A stretch of 64,000 bases of DNA from positions 74,092 through 138,091 of the forward strand of contig MNCI01001349.1 in the NCBI GenBank assembly GCA_015680685.1, written 5' to 3'. The number at the start of each line of letters is the position of its first letter. Position 1 is the stretch's first letter. Position numbers and translations under genes: made by a program. The notes below the pieces were generated by a model. That model did no database searches and was not told the origin of the DNA. It was given only the letters and a program-made list of their open reading frames with translations. Shown here in pieces: positions 10,601 through 23,100 of this stretch. Source of the stretch: Gnetum montanum (taxonomy: Eukaryota; Streptophyta; Gnetopsida; Gnetales; Gnetaceae).

Positions 10601-11766
10601 CTCTTATTATAGCACTTGGAAGGCCTAAAAGCTTCCATTACAAGCTAAACCATTGGTGTACATGCCAAGGTATGACTCACAAACCTTATCAACAAAGGTG
10701 ACTCATAAACCTTATCAACAAAAGGGCCCAATACTGTCCATAAAGTGTGCTCCTAGCCCAATGTTGAATCCACTATTTGAAATTTGCACAAAATTTGTGC
10801 TGCCAACATATTCATCATTCAAAGAAATTGGAAGATCAAAGTGTCTTCAACTTTAGCTTCAACTTTTTCTTTAGCCTTTAATTGTTCACCTTCTTCTTCT
10901 AGTCTTTTTCCTTCTTTTGCAATTTGCAAATGCTTAATCTTTTCTAGGAGAAGCTGATCTCTTGGATCTTTGAACCTTGGCTTGGATTTTCGCAGAGTCT
11001 GTTCTTGATCTGATTTTAGAGGAGCACTTGCTTGACCTGATTAAGCTGGTAGAGCTGGCTGAACTGGTTGAATTACTGGCAAGACTATTTGATTTTCTAG
11101 AGTATAGATCTCCTTAATTTTTTATGCTGTCATGCTTGCTTGCTAATGAGTGGTTGACCATTGTCCACTAGACTCTTTTACAATTTTCTCATATGCCTAC
11201 AAATTCTCTGTCATTTCCTTTGAAAGTTGTGCATACTGACCTTCAATTCTATCAACTCCATCTTTGATGTGATCTACTATGTATCTAAGAAGATTTATAT
11301 GTTGGGAAGCATAAGACGTCCAATGGAACAAATAATTGAGTTTTCTGATGGCATCTTGTTATTCTATCATATTGGACACAGAATGTTCTAGCAAGTAGCT
11401 ACAATCTATTCTGATTGGAGGAACCTCTACCTATGAGGTAGTGGTGTAGTAAGCAACTAAAGGAGGTCATCTACCACCTTGCAAAATTCTTCTATCATCT
11501 ATTTTTTTTATAGGAAGGCTGCATCAGTGCAATTTTGTGTTGGGGCTTGAAGATTGTAGACCTTGATTGGAACTAGCATCTTCAACGAGCTTTTTTGGTG
11601 GTAACACTGTTGGTAAGGCTTCTAGAGTAATGGTTGCTGATCGACCAAACTATTGAAATGGGTACTAACTTCATCTTCTCTTGGGCTTCTTGATTGTCTT
11701 AAATTCTTGATCTTGGAGCAAACACTGGATCTTTGGGAAGCTTTGCACATATCCTGGAATGTGGAT
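10601..11766 (-). mobile_element. Inverted, internally deleted pararetrovirus copy C
   Basis: Three blocks in reverse-complement order match copies A and B. 10601-10727 is the promoter (compare 5525-5660). 10728-10839 is the protease start (compare about 3165-3290). 10840-11766 is coat N-terminus back to movement-protein end (compare about 1440 down to 495). Read on the minus strand the blocks are colinear with the virus: movement end, coat, protease, promoter. Two internal deletions remove most of coat plus the early protease region, and RT plus RNase H. The TATA region is slightly altered. After 11766 the sequence is not viral. Confidence 0.85.
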
Positions 11767-11894
11767 TACATTTCCCAATGCACATGAACTCTTCTTATAG
11801 TTATCATGTTGCTAAATTCTTCTCAAAACTCATGTAATAACTAGCTAATGATCACTAAAAAATCATGGGAGATGTCTTTTTCACACCTAAGAAA

Positions 11895-12100
11895 TCTCTC
11901 TAAATTGCCCTTCAAATCTAGAAAGACATCTTTGTTTTCTAAAAGACATCTTTCTAAAGTCTCTATTCTAGAATATGTCCTTCCTACACCTGAGATGTCT
12001 CTCTAAATTGGCCTTCAAATTTGGGAAGATGTCTTTGTTTCCTGAAAGACATCTTTCTAAAGTCTCTATTCTAGAAGATCTTTTTGTCTTATGGAAGACG
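11895..12100. repeat. Two tandem 103-bp units with degenerate flanks
   Basis: The unit starting TCTCTCTAAATTG at 11895 recurs at 11998 and contains AAAGACATCTTTCTAAAGTC near its end. The AGACATCTTT word continues irregularly to about 12240. AAGATGTCTTTC is close to its inverse, so hairpins are possible. Confidence 0.75.
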
Positions 12101-12633
12101 TCTTTCTAGATTTGGTTTGCATTCTATAAATATGTCTTGTATGAGAAAGATGTCGTACTATTTCTGAAGATATCTTTATCTAAATCCACTCCAAATCTAC
12201 TAAGATGTCTGCTACTTTCTAGAGACATCTTTCTTTACTTTATTTTGTATGTTGAATGCATCATTCCTTGTCTACAACCAAGTTGAATCCAAGTTCTTAT
12301 CCAACAAGCACAACACATACAAACAAACTTATTTTCCATTGTTCTTAATGTTTTGACATACCAATTTTGAATAGCAATAAAAAGGATAATGTGCACAACC
12401 ATGGGTAGAAAAGATAGAAAAGAACTATAATAACCACATAATATGGAGAGTCAAGCATCACTCATAATCCTAAAAAGATACAGGGAGTATGTATTTATCT
12501 AGTCCATGAATAGGTGTCCCAGATTTTGCAAGAGTCGAACAAGCCTTCCAAGTGAAATTTAACCTTGAAGTGAATCAACCTATCTCTAAAATAATAAGTC
12601 ATTAGTAGTGCAAGGTGCTTGGAATTTATATAA

Positions 12634-12718
12634 AATTCATTTTTATACAACATTGGTAAATGTGCATAACTTTATNAATTCATTTTTATACAACATTGGT
12701 AAATGTGCATAACTTTAT
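12634..12718. other. Assembly joint: identical 42-bp ends around a single N
   Basis: Bases 12634-12675 and 12677-12718 are identical over 42 bases and are separated by one N (12676). This is the typical trace of two contig ends that overlap but were not merged, so one copy is probably artificial. Confidence 0.88.
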
Positions 12719-13003
12719 GGTGAGGTAAATACAACCATACAAATTTACAATGAAGTCCCACAAAGTAATCATGTTATTGCTCACGATGTAGTAGGTAATG
12801 TACTGCATCCTTCACTTAAGGCATGATTGTGAAAATTAAGAACTGCTCTTTTGAGGCCAAAATAAGGATATGTAATGAATTCAATAAGAAGCAATAACAT
12901 TCAATTTTAAAGATCAAAGCTATGAGTGAGACATCCATACTCCATTGTTTGTTCAAGGAAATGCAACATCCAAAACCATTGATCAAAGATAAAACATGCT
13001 AAT

Positions 13004-14934
13004 TGAAACACCACAAAATTTCAACTCAACACTTTGAAATGAGAACAATTCAGAGCCTCTTAAGTTTTGGGAGGTAAAAATCTAATTAAGGCATGAAACT
13101 CACACTCAACTGCTCAAGCTAACTTGCCCACACCCAACTTGTTCAAGCCAGCTTGCTCATGCTGTCAAGCTAGCTTGCCCTCAACATGGCCAACCCTTTA
13201 GGGCTTCCAAATCTGGTCAAAACAGTCCTAATTTGAATGATCAAGGCCTCCTTGGGGCCCACTGATGATCGCTCCAAGCTTCAACACCAAAAACCCAAGA
13301 TTTCAAGTTAGAATTGCATGAATCTTGCCACTCATGCTGAGGTCACACTGCCCAACGTGAGTACAGTGTGAGTATAGCTCGACCAACTTTTAGAACCTTG
13401 AAACCAAATACAAATAGTCTGAATTCTAGCATGTGAACTCCCCTCAAGTTTCACTAATGTTCATTGTAGCTCCCAGCCTCCAGAACCTCAAAAATTAAGC
13501 TAAAAATCACATGATTTGTTTACTCACGCCCAGGTCATCCTGGGGTAATGATAGCGTGATCCCAACATGACCAAACAAAAACAAGTCAAATCAAGTAGTC
13601 CTAAGCACAATTTCTAGCATCAGCTCAATCCCCAAGGACAGGCAACAGTTCTACTTTGTCAGAGGCTCCAGAAAATCAAAATTTGGGCATGAAACATGGC
13701 ATTCTAGCTTGGTCATGTTGAAGTCAGGCTAGGATCATGCTAAGGTCACGTTGGTAGTGTGAGCCCAGCGTGAGCTGCCAAAGGTGGCCCAAATCCAAGC
13801 ACAAATAGGCCTAGACTCCATGTGCAGATTGGCCCCAAGGGCAGGTAGAAGTTACACTTGAAAAATAGGTCTCAAAAATCAAAATTTGGTGTGAAATGAA
13901 CCATTCCAGCTTGCTCATGCCCAGCTCATGCCCAGGTCACATTACAGCATGAATCCAGCATGAGTCCAGCATGAGAACCATTCATCAGCATGAGTACTAT
14001 TCATTCCTAGACAAAAGCACTCCAAATGCACATTGAGGACATGCCAAGATCAAATCAACTCACGCTGGGAGCCCTGGTGAACCAAAGACACCTCAAATAG
14101 CCACTGAACCACTCAAATTGACATCCCATAGCAGTCAATTCAAAGGATCACAAATTTTCAAGCTACCTGACATCAATCCTTCTTGGGATCCATTGTAAAT
14201 TTTCATTGTAAGCCTCACCATATGTGAGCTTGTGAAGCTCTTACGCTACTTTCATGAGCTTAAGACAACTTGTGATTGTAAGATATAGTGCATCTAGTCT
14301 AGAACGTAGTCTACCCATGTACACCTGTCACACGATCCATTTTTCTCTCATCTCACAGCCATTGATCTCATTCACAAACCCTACTCCCAAGCCTAGAGAA
14401 ATGCATAAATACCCTATTCATTGACATAAACACGGTTGGCAGTTTTGAAGCAACAAAACCAGTAATCCTAAGCCCAGATGCACATGATCCCTAGCACCTG
14501 CAAACACCTCACATTAGAGTTTAATGTCTGACTTGCAACCTAGACACACAACAACAATTTGACCGGTGCACATTTTTTCAATTAATAAAAATACCGTTTC
14601 ATTTTTTTCCTTCCATTGTGTTGTTCTATTTTATTTTCTATGTTATCTTATTTGTATTGCACATTCTTGCATATTTTGTTTACGTTTGCACTTTATATTC
14701 ACGTTTACATTTCGTTGCGGTACGCTCTTCATTTTACATTTCGTGATGGTAACTCCAACGTAGGCTATAGCGTATGCTCGAGGAAGTCCTTGGTTGATCT
14801 GTGTGCAGACCATCCTAGGTACTCTACCTTTATTTTTCCAGCTTGCCCTCATGTGAAGGTAGAGTCAACTATATCCCTCTGGAGATCTTTTGACGTTTGT
14901 TTTTCCTCTAGCCTTACGTTGACAATTTCAGACA
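13004..14934 (+). repeat. 5' LTR of the giant element
   Basis: Starts TGAAACACCACAAAATTTC and ends about 10 bases before the PBS (end uncertain, TTCA or GACA, 14930-14934). The first 770 bases pair with 30900-31672; I count about nine differences in the first 138 positions. It is full of words such as GCTCATGCTG and AGGTCACGCTG. CATAAATAC at 14404-14412 may be the relic TATA box. Confidence 0.85.
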
Positions 14935-14944
14935 GAATAGGAAT

Positions 14945-14962
14945 TGGCGCTAGATGGAGGGC
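14945..14962 (+). other. Primer-binding site of the giant element
   Basis: TGGCGCTAGATGGAGGGC begins with the TGG expected opposite a tRNA CCA end. The 8.1-kb relative has TGGTGCTAGAAGGAGGGC in the same place (53927). I have not named the tRNA because I cannot search for it. Confidence 0.7.
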
Positions 14963-15159
14963 TGACTCATTTTCTATTTAATTAAAATGCTGATCACATT
15001 GCCTGATGAACATCGCATAGATCAAGTGTTAAAAACTAAAGCCCAGGTTGAGCTACTCATGTTAACACCTGTCAATCACGCTGACCTAGCTCACATTGGC
15101 CACCCAATTGTGCTACAAGTTGGTTGTGCTTGCACACACTGCTTATAAGTCACGTTGAC

Positions 15160-15470
15160 TTACACATGCTGGTAGGTCACACTGGCTTGCACACTTTGCT
15201 AGGACACACTGGCTTGCACACATTGGTAGGTCACACTAGCTTACACATGCTACTAGGTCATGCTGGCTTGCACACACTGGTAGGTCACACTGGCTTGCAC
15301 ACGCTGCTAGGTCATGCTAGCTTACACACGCTACTAGGTCATGCTGGCTTGCAAATGCTACTAGGTCACGCTGGCTTGGACACATTGCTAGGTCACACTA
15401 GCTTTCACACACTGGTAGGTCATGCTAGCTTTCACACATTGCTAGGTCATGCTGGCTTGCACATGTCACT
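15160..15470 (+). repeat. 27-bp minisatellite in the leader
   Basis: About eleven units of 27 bp, such as GGCTTGCACACACTGGTAGG plus GTCACACT, in tandem. Because 27 is divisible by three and the unit lacks stops, it gives a false 139-codon frame with the repeat GLHTLLGHT. Its words resemble those of the LTR, and the repeat has no spacers. Confidence 0.85.
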
Positions 15471-15707
15471 TATAAGTTATGCTGAACACACTAAGATTAA
15501 TTACATTCCCTGTCTATCATGCTGCTGGTTACGCTACAGTTGAACACACTACATAGTTGCACACACTGCACAGTTGCACACACTACCTAGCTTGCTCAAG
15601 CTCAGCTTACATACACCCAACTTGCTCAAGCTCAGTTACACATGAAATATTTTTAGATCAAAGTAACATTGCCCATTTCTGATCTTAATGCTGAAATCTT
15701 AAATCCT

Positions 15708-17820
15708 ATGACAGCAACTAAATCCATGGTTTCCATTGGAGAGATGAACCCTTAAGGGTCAACTCATCGATCACTCAGACCCTGCCTATACAATTCTCAC
15801 CCCAGAACAATACAACTTCATCTGCGTAAAGATCTAAGCTAACCTACCCATTGATCACATGGAAATGGAAGCAAAACGACATTACGAACTCATCTATAAG
15901 GGAGGCTGTAACTTTATCCCTTCAGCATATGATGTAATTGGCCTCTCTAAATCCCACCATGAACTCATATCCCAGCTCCTCATGGCAAGGGACCAAACCT
16001 CACACCAACCTGCTGTAGAGCCTCAAAATGGAAATGAGGAAGATGATTTTGCAACTCAATCCAAACATGGGGATTCATACCACACTCTCAGTCCTCATAC
16101 TTACGCAAACCCGTTATTCCACCCTTTCAAAGGAGAGACCATGTCTCTTCATGCATTTAAAAATACTCAAGCACCTATCTCTCAACAAGAAGCACCCACT
16201 CTCATTCCCACTCTCCCCATGACCAACACTCAATTGAATGCACCCATGTCTGTTATTCCTCTGGTCACCACATTATCCCCTCTCCTACAAGTACAACCCC
16301 AACAACTCTCCTTTCAAACTAATGTAGGAGTGACCTTCCTACCCCAAATAATTGTAATGCCATCCATTATACCCACTTCTACATCTACTCACTATATACC
16401 ACAAGTGCAAATCCAAGGAACATCCTTCACTACTTCGACTCAACAAGTTCAGAGCATTTCCTCACAACTTGTAACTGGGCAGTGGCCCACACCTGACATT
16501 CAACAATATCAACCAGCTCATTACACCATACCACCTGTTATAATTCCATCCATGAATGTCCCTCAAGTACAACCACCAACGACCCTACAGTCATCTTTTC
16601 CACAAACTGCACAACAATGTAACTATTATCATGCTCAATCTAACCAACCAGCTGGTCCACCTAGTGCCCAAGAATGGGTAGAGGCTAGGAAAATGACGCA
16701 AGCATTGATTGATGAGGTAAAGCACCTCAAAATTGCAAATACTAAAGAAGTCAAAGTGAAGGATTTTTATCAAGATGATCCGATTAGCTCTTTAGTGCCA
16801 CCATTGACTCTACCAAAAGGAATTTCATTGTCGTAGTTGACCAAGTATAATAGAGAGGGAGATTCAAATGCTCACCTAGTAACAATCTAATTAGAGTGTC
16901 TATTACTTTAGCCTTGGCCTCATGCAATCTTGCGTGTGTTTTCCATATCCTTAACTGGGATATCCTTAGACTGGTACCAAGCCCTACTGCATAACTCCAT
17001 ATCCTCTCTAGAGGATTTTTTACATCAATTCATTACCCGTTTTAAGTATAACCTGAAGCTTGAAGCCACACTAGATAGTCTAATCTAAATAAAATAGGCA
17101 CCATTACAGCCCGTACAAAAGTTCATCCAAAGATGGAGCGCTGCTCTTAATGAACTTCATGAGCCTATCCTGGAAATTTATCTACTTACAATCCTTAAAA
17201 GTGTCGTGAATGATTTCGTTAAGTCAAAACACTATTATCTAAATTCTCGTACTTTGAGTTAGGAATTTTTCCAAATCAAGAACATAGAAGAGGTGGCATA
17301 GACAAGTCATGACCCAGCTTACCTTACTTTTAAAAGTCAATATACGAGGAAAGATAAGGACAAGTCTAAAATGACAGTCATAGTAGTGGCAGAGACAGCT
17401 CAACTCAACAATGTAGGGTAGAAAGGAAAGCAACCCGCTGCCCCCACTAGTCACGAAAGGACTGCTCCTCCACCTACACCTAAATCCTCCTCTACCCAAA
17501 CTGATAGGATGAGTCATACTCATACCTTCGAACGAAAGGACCCTACCCAGTACACACCCTTACCTATGAAGCCTTCACAACTACTAAATCAACTTCTAAA
17601 GGCTAGGTTGATTCAGCATAAGCAAATGTCTCCTGCAGCATCTCAAAGACATGACCAATACTATGAGTTGGTTGAAAACCAAATGTTGGAAATAGCTAAT
17701 GAACCCCCTATCCCAAGGTGTATTAGGTTAGATAGATTCTATGAGTATCATCAAAGGTGTGGTCATGGAACTGATTATTGCTTTACCCTAAAATAGGACA
17801 TACAACGTATGATTGATAGA
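15708..17820 (+). pseudogene. gag of the giant element
   Basis: A start is plausible at ATG 15708, with an early shift to frame 1 near 15755. TPEQYNFICVKI and MEMEAKRHYELI (15859) align with the gag of the 8.1-kb element. Residues after about 16000 are rich in Gln, Pro, Thr and Ser for 200 codons. A conserved block VKDFYQDDPIS...PPLTLPKGIS follows at 16755-16830, then capsid-like sequence with several stops. The end carries a Tat-type knuckle, FYEYHQRCGHGTDYCFTLK (about 17739-17795). Gag forms the virus-like particle and binds RNA. Stops (16834, 16888 and others) are mostly TAG. Confidence 0.8.
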
Positions 17821-19292
17821 GGTGACATAGTCTTTGATGAAGCCAACCTAGTAAGATCTCAAAATCAGTCTATGGGGGTTTACAAAGATCCTCTTAACAC
17901 CAAAAAGTCACCCTACATGATTAACACCATGCATGTCGGCAAAGAAAAGACACCCCACAAAGGCCTTTTGTGATTCATGTGCCTACTGAAACCATATCTA
18001 CACTAACACCTCCACAAGCTCCTTTTGCTACACATACACCTCCTATGTCACAAAAACTATTTGTCATTTGCATACACCCTACAGCTATAACAAGAAATGT
18101 ATCATCGCAAACCTGACCTACTCCATTCATAATCTAGGTACCACAACACTTCGATGTGCAACCCCCAACAATTTTCCTATGACCCTCACGAGAACACCTT
18201 GCTGATAGACTGACTAGGGAACATCTGGCCAAAGAAAGTCATGGTCATGAGTTAGGACCACCAAAACCCACACCACTGAATGTTGTCCCTATGGTCCCAA
18301 TTCCTGATTAGCCTAGCATGAGTTATCAAGACAAAAACTTGGGAATGCCCAATGTCCCAACCCTAATAGCTATAGACACAAAAACTCTTTTGTGGGAGAT
18401 TCAAATGTTGGGTCAAATGGATCAAGTCTTAACAAATAAAAACATTTTGAATAGAAAAGACTTGGCTAGTGCCCTAACCTAGGTTACATAGGCCTTAAAA
18501 CAAAAGAACACCTCTCTAAGCCTATATGACCTGGTAATGACCTCCCTGGTACATCGGGAAGCCCTAGTGCGTATGTCGACTTCAATCCCTATTAGTGAAG
18601 ACCTTCCATCAAATGAACCATCGATTTACGTTGTATTGTCTCCACATCAAGAATCAAGGTCCACATCTCTAGGATTTCATGCCAATAACATTAAGCGGGA
18701 TGAAAAAATAGGAGAGGTCACTACTACCCCTATGTTTATAATAATATAGGTTAACCAATTTAAGATACATAGGGTGCATGTTGATGATGGAGTAGCAACA
18801 AATGTAATCCCTTTTCCTATCATTGAGCAACTAGGCCTCATGGAATAAGTACAACCAACAACAACATCATTCTTGAAATCCTTTATTGGTTCCTATGTCA
18901 TGGTAAAAGGCATGATTACCTTAGATTTCATAGCAGTGGACCAATTCCCCACATAGGCTAAATTCGTAGTCATGGATGAAATGCTAGGTTTCAATCTAAT
19001 ATTGGGACAGCCTTGGTTGGCTCAATTAAAAGCTGTATCTTCACCAATTCATCAAGAAATCCATCTACCTTATGAGGGTGGTGAAATCATAATACACAGG
19101 GATACAACAACCTCACTTACTTCCTCACACGTAGGAACCAACCAAGAATCAGACATTGAACTCTCTGAATCTAGGCAAGACACCATTAGCGAAAATCTAG
19201 GTATCTCTCAATCTCCAACCTGCGACCTTCCTAAAATAGAGAAAGCATCAGAAGATGCAAACGTAGGAGCCATTCCCATAGATGTCCCTTAG
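17821..19292 (+). pseudogene. Protease region of the giant element
   Basis: After a frameshift (frame 1 to frame 3, between 17796 and 18537) the reading contains a retropepsin-like domain. It has VHVDDGVATNVIPF at about 18774-18815, a second strand FIGSYVMVKGMITL and the flap-side block NLILGQPWLAQLKAVSSPIH (about 18990-19050). The usual D-T/S-G active site is D-D-G (18783-18791), and the 8.1-kb relative has the same. The frame closes at 19290. There is no RT directly behind it, unlike most Ty3/gypsy elements: about 6.5 kb of other sequence intervenes. Confidence 0.75.
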
Positions 19293-20100
19293 TCAGAACT
19301 ACTGTTTGACATATCCAACGAAGGAGATGGTGAGTACAAGATTGTGCCTATACATCCCACCCCTCACAGCAAATTGCGAAAGTTAAAGAAACATATCAAA
19401 AACTAAGATGAATCACCACACGTCTAGAATGACATTAAACTACCAAATGTCTGCAACAATGTTAAACTAGCCATGGTCAGAAATGATCGATTCTTCTAAA
19501 TTCACCGAAATAGCTACATTCTCCTCCACCATTTTAACAAAGATGCGATAGTCCACCACAACTTTAAACTAATATGCATGGCTCAAAATGGCCTTAAACT
19601 AGAGCACAATACACCGTCTATTTACTGAAACTTCACTACATCATTATCATTTACATTTTGCGAGTTACAATTTTCATTTATTTTATTTTTACCAAACATG
19701 GTTCCAGTTTACACTTAAGTTCACAAATAAACTTGAAAAAACAAAACAAAACATATAAATATATGCAACATAAAGTGTTAGCATGGCAATAGGAATGACA
19801 ACGTATTACACTGTGATCATGTTACATTTTTCCTCACACATTCCAAAAACAAAATAACAAGCCGAAAAACCAAAAACAAAATGACAAGACTAACAAGCTA
19901 TATCAAGTACTAGCATTAGGAGGGGGTTGGTCCCAAAAATCCTCTACGTCATCAGCTCCTATCCCACTCGGGCTAGCCTCATCACCACCATGTTCCTATC
20001 ATAAAAAAAAAAAGAAAACAAAACAAAACAACAAAATAAGTAAACACAAAACAATAGATTAAAAGAGTAAAATACTAAAAAGAAAAGGATGATTAAAAAG
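19293..20100. other. Post-protease spacer with iterons
   Basis: No gene. Several degenerate copies of a TGACNNTAAACTRGCA-like word lie between 19428 and 19610. AT-rich sequence with A-runs follows (19730-20100). Confidence 0.6.
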
Positions 20101-23100
20101 CAATAAGATGATACAAAATTAAAACACTCACAGGTGGGGAAGGCCTGAGATTAGCTTCTAGGCACCGTAGAATCTCTTCTTTGGGCACACATGCCCAGTC
20201 TTTCTCAAGTCTAATGTCGATATTGGCCAAGGTTTTGCTCTTTTCCACTAAAGACTAGGAAGGATGCTCAAGAGAAAACATGCTTGTCGAAGCTTCCCTA
20301 GAGGCAGTGGTAATGGATCTCTCAGGAGACCCTTCCACTTCTGTACACTCAACAAACTTCTCATAGGAAGAGTGCAAGCCTAATCCATCCACGAACATCT
20401 CTAATTGGTAATTTTCAACTAATTCTTCCTTCAACTACTTTTTGTATTGGTGCTTATGATCTTTCTAATCCTGGCCCCATTTATGTACCTTGGATGCAAA
20501 GGACTTCTAGTCATGGCACTTCCTATTCAACAAATCCATCTGGGCCCACTTTTCAGCTAGATCCCAAATCGCCTGCACCTTGCCATTCAAGCTTGCCCAA
20601 TAACATGCATAGGTGATCTTGGATGTACACTAGGTACTATCACACGCCAATCTAGCAGAGGAAAAATCATAACAGGCCCACAAGTCATTCCTCTCCTTGG
20701 TTACTTTTGCCAAATTCTCTTTCAATGATTGAACTTCAAGCCATAAGTGTTCAATTGAGCACCTACAGGTCCAAAGTGACTTAGCATTCGGAACAACATA
20801 ACCCAAAATCGCATCATAAATACCTCTTTGGATCTACTCAATATCTTTGGGAAATTCCAAGAGACCACCAATATTGATAGCCTTAGAAGGGCTCCATTTA
20901 AGCTTCGCACCTACAATGAAAAACATTACACATATAAGCTAATAAGAGATCGCCCATAGATGCAAAAGCACAATAGACTTAGGCATTTGGTATAAAGTAC
21001 ACACCTAATTCAAGATGAGCTTGTTGCAGATGAGCAACAACATCGATGACAATGCCAGTAACAAAGTATACTTTATTATGCATCTCAAGCCATGGCCTCA
21101 ATTGACCAGCGGATGTTGAATCTACATGGAAAGACATCTCAACTAGGGCCTATAACTCCAACACATCAGCCTGAGATACATGTGCTTCAGTCGCTTCATC
21201 ATCCATGTCTAATGTTAGGAAAATTCATGATAATCAAAACCATGTACCAAGCCAAGAAGTACAAAATACAAAACAAACTAACAAAACGTACCAAGAAGCC
21301 CTTTGCTAATCAGCCCAAGCAGATCACCAAGGTGTAGAGACCCATCAAATAAATTGTCAGAAACACCTTTCTCCTCACTTGAATGCTTAAGGGCATCTAA
21401 AGCCTCAGCAAGCGTCGCTCCCATGGTATCTATTTCATCCTCTTCCCATAAGATGGGAATCGCCTCAACTACTTCTCCCCTTGTTTCCTCCTCTTCATCA
21501 CACCCAAATGATAACTGTTTCAGGTTGATCCATTGGAGTTAATTCTTCCCTTTCCCTCTTGAGAGTACCCTTTGTTAATGATCAAAAAATCTAAAGTTAG
21601 CATGACATAATAGGTATGCATATTTAAGTAAGTAAATAAATCCAAAAAGTGATAAAAACACTTAAAATCGAAAAAATACTTACCTGATCTTGGCAAGATG
21701 AATCGAATCTTCTCTACCCTTGGTGGTCTCACCTCCATAATAGGCGTGCTCAAATGCTTAGCCCTTTTCACCTTAGCCTTGGCTTTCCAGATAGTCTCCT
21801 GAATCAAGCACTTAGCCCTCCTAATAGTTGCGTGCAGTTTAGGTGGTTCCAGCACAAGCTATCACATGAATGGTGGGAACGATTGGCTACACCCCCTGTT
21901 GTAACTAAGACTAATTCTTCAATGTACTTGGGTGGATCTTGGGATCTAGTGGTGGTAAATAGATGATGGATCTAGGGGCGAGACAATTGTGAATGATCTC
22001 TTAACACATAATGATTATCCCCATAGATCACTAAGAACTCAGCAAACCTATGGAGATAGCCTGCAAAAAAGGTAAAAGTAAAATGGGATTTAGCATCAAC
22101 ATTGGAACGTAGCCTAATGATCTCTCCATGGAGACCTAATACAAGGAACGGTGCCCAATTGTAGCACATACCAGTCTCCAGGACTGAGCACATAACATGT
22201 GCAGATTCAATCCCAAGACTTCTTGTTTGGGAAACAGACTTAGGAAATGCTCGTGCTCTAAAGAGTGGGTACAGAAAATTTACCTCTGTCAAGCGAGTAT
22301 TGGATTACATGGTGAAGCCCTTAGGACCCTATGGTATACCTACCCAATCTTCAATTTTCTTAATCACACGGCCCTCTCTAGTCCCTTTATCCACTACTAC
22401 ATTAGTGCCATCTGCTGGTACATCAACAAGATTGGAAAAGAATTCGATGACTAGGTGGAAAGATACCTTAATTCCTCGAACTCATGTAGTAAAATAGGAG
22501 ACATCATCATCATCATTAAAAGATTCAATGATGCCAACCATTTTGATCATGGGAACGTTAGGTGTCAAGGTAGTAAATAGGTCCATTAAGCCCACATTGG
22601 AAAGATGGTTGGTGATTTGTTCACATGCCTTCTTGTGCAACCACCATTGTGACTTCTCTATCTCCCCAAACTTCATAAAGAGAGTAGCCTCAGTGCACTT
22701 AGATATGACAGTAACTTCATCAAAAGAAATGGCCACTATAGGAAAAAAAAACAAAGAAGGCATTGGGCAAGAAGTTAAGAGCATGATAGGCAATGATATA
22801 ACAAAAATGAAAGCCAAGCCTGGAACACAATCATTTACCGTTAGCAAATGGAGTAGGCACACCAGTTGCAAGATCAACCATTTGAGGAAAAATGGGCCCG
22901 TCAGAAGACCAATCCTCATGCAGCCAGCCACAAACTTAACAACATTCAAGTGCTCTAGAGAATTGCCTATGATAACTAACAATAGCATCCTTGGTCTAGC
23001 CTAGCACCACAACATGAAGAGTAGGGCCTCTCATGAACACCTCCAAGGCTGTACACACTAAGGTAAGCCCATTATCATCCTCACGCAACCCATGCTTAGG

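Larger units (their letters stand above)
1..11766. mobile_element. Endogenous pararetrovirus cluster: tandem copies A and B plus inverted deleted copy C
   Basis: The DNA from base 1 realigns with the DNA from base 7352, and the register stays within a few bases: movement protein offset 7351, zinc finger 7349, protease 7348. The unit is thus about 7.35 kb, in the size range of caulimovirids such as petuviruses. No LTRs or integrase are seen. Instead each unit has one promoter, one tRNA-Met-like primer site and the order N-terminal domain, movement protein, coat, protease, RT, RNase H. That is pararetroviral order with a probable single polyprotein. Copy A is complete from mid movement protein to the promoter. 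Copy B runs from the promoter to the protease and breaks at about 10600, where a rearranged inverted piece follows. All copies carry stops and frameshifts, so this is a fossil. Confidence 0.88.
11767..13003. other. Unassigned spacer between pararetrovirus cluster and giant retroelement
   Basis: No coding frame of note. It holds a 103-bp direct duplication (11895-12100), weaker repeats of an AGACATCTTTCT word to about 12240, and an assembly joint at 12676. The remainder is AT-rich with nothing I recognise. Confidence 0.6.

Noticed and set aside
15160-15470. CRISPR-like regular repeats
   Set aside because: Units are contiguous without unique spacers, and the context is a plant retroelement.
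15124-15543. 139-codon open frame with the repeat GLHTLLGHT
   Set aside because: It is a by-product of a 27-bp stop-free minisatellite in the leader; no start context or family.
22482-22988. Hydrophobic membrane-protein-like minus-strand frame
   Set aside because: The hydrophobic part (22735-22830) is the U-rich part of a probable intron read through; only the remainder belongs to the antisense gene.
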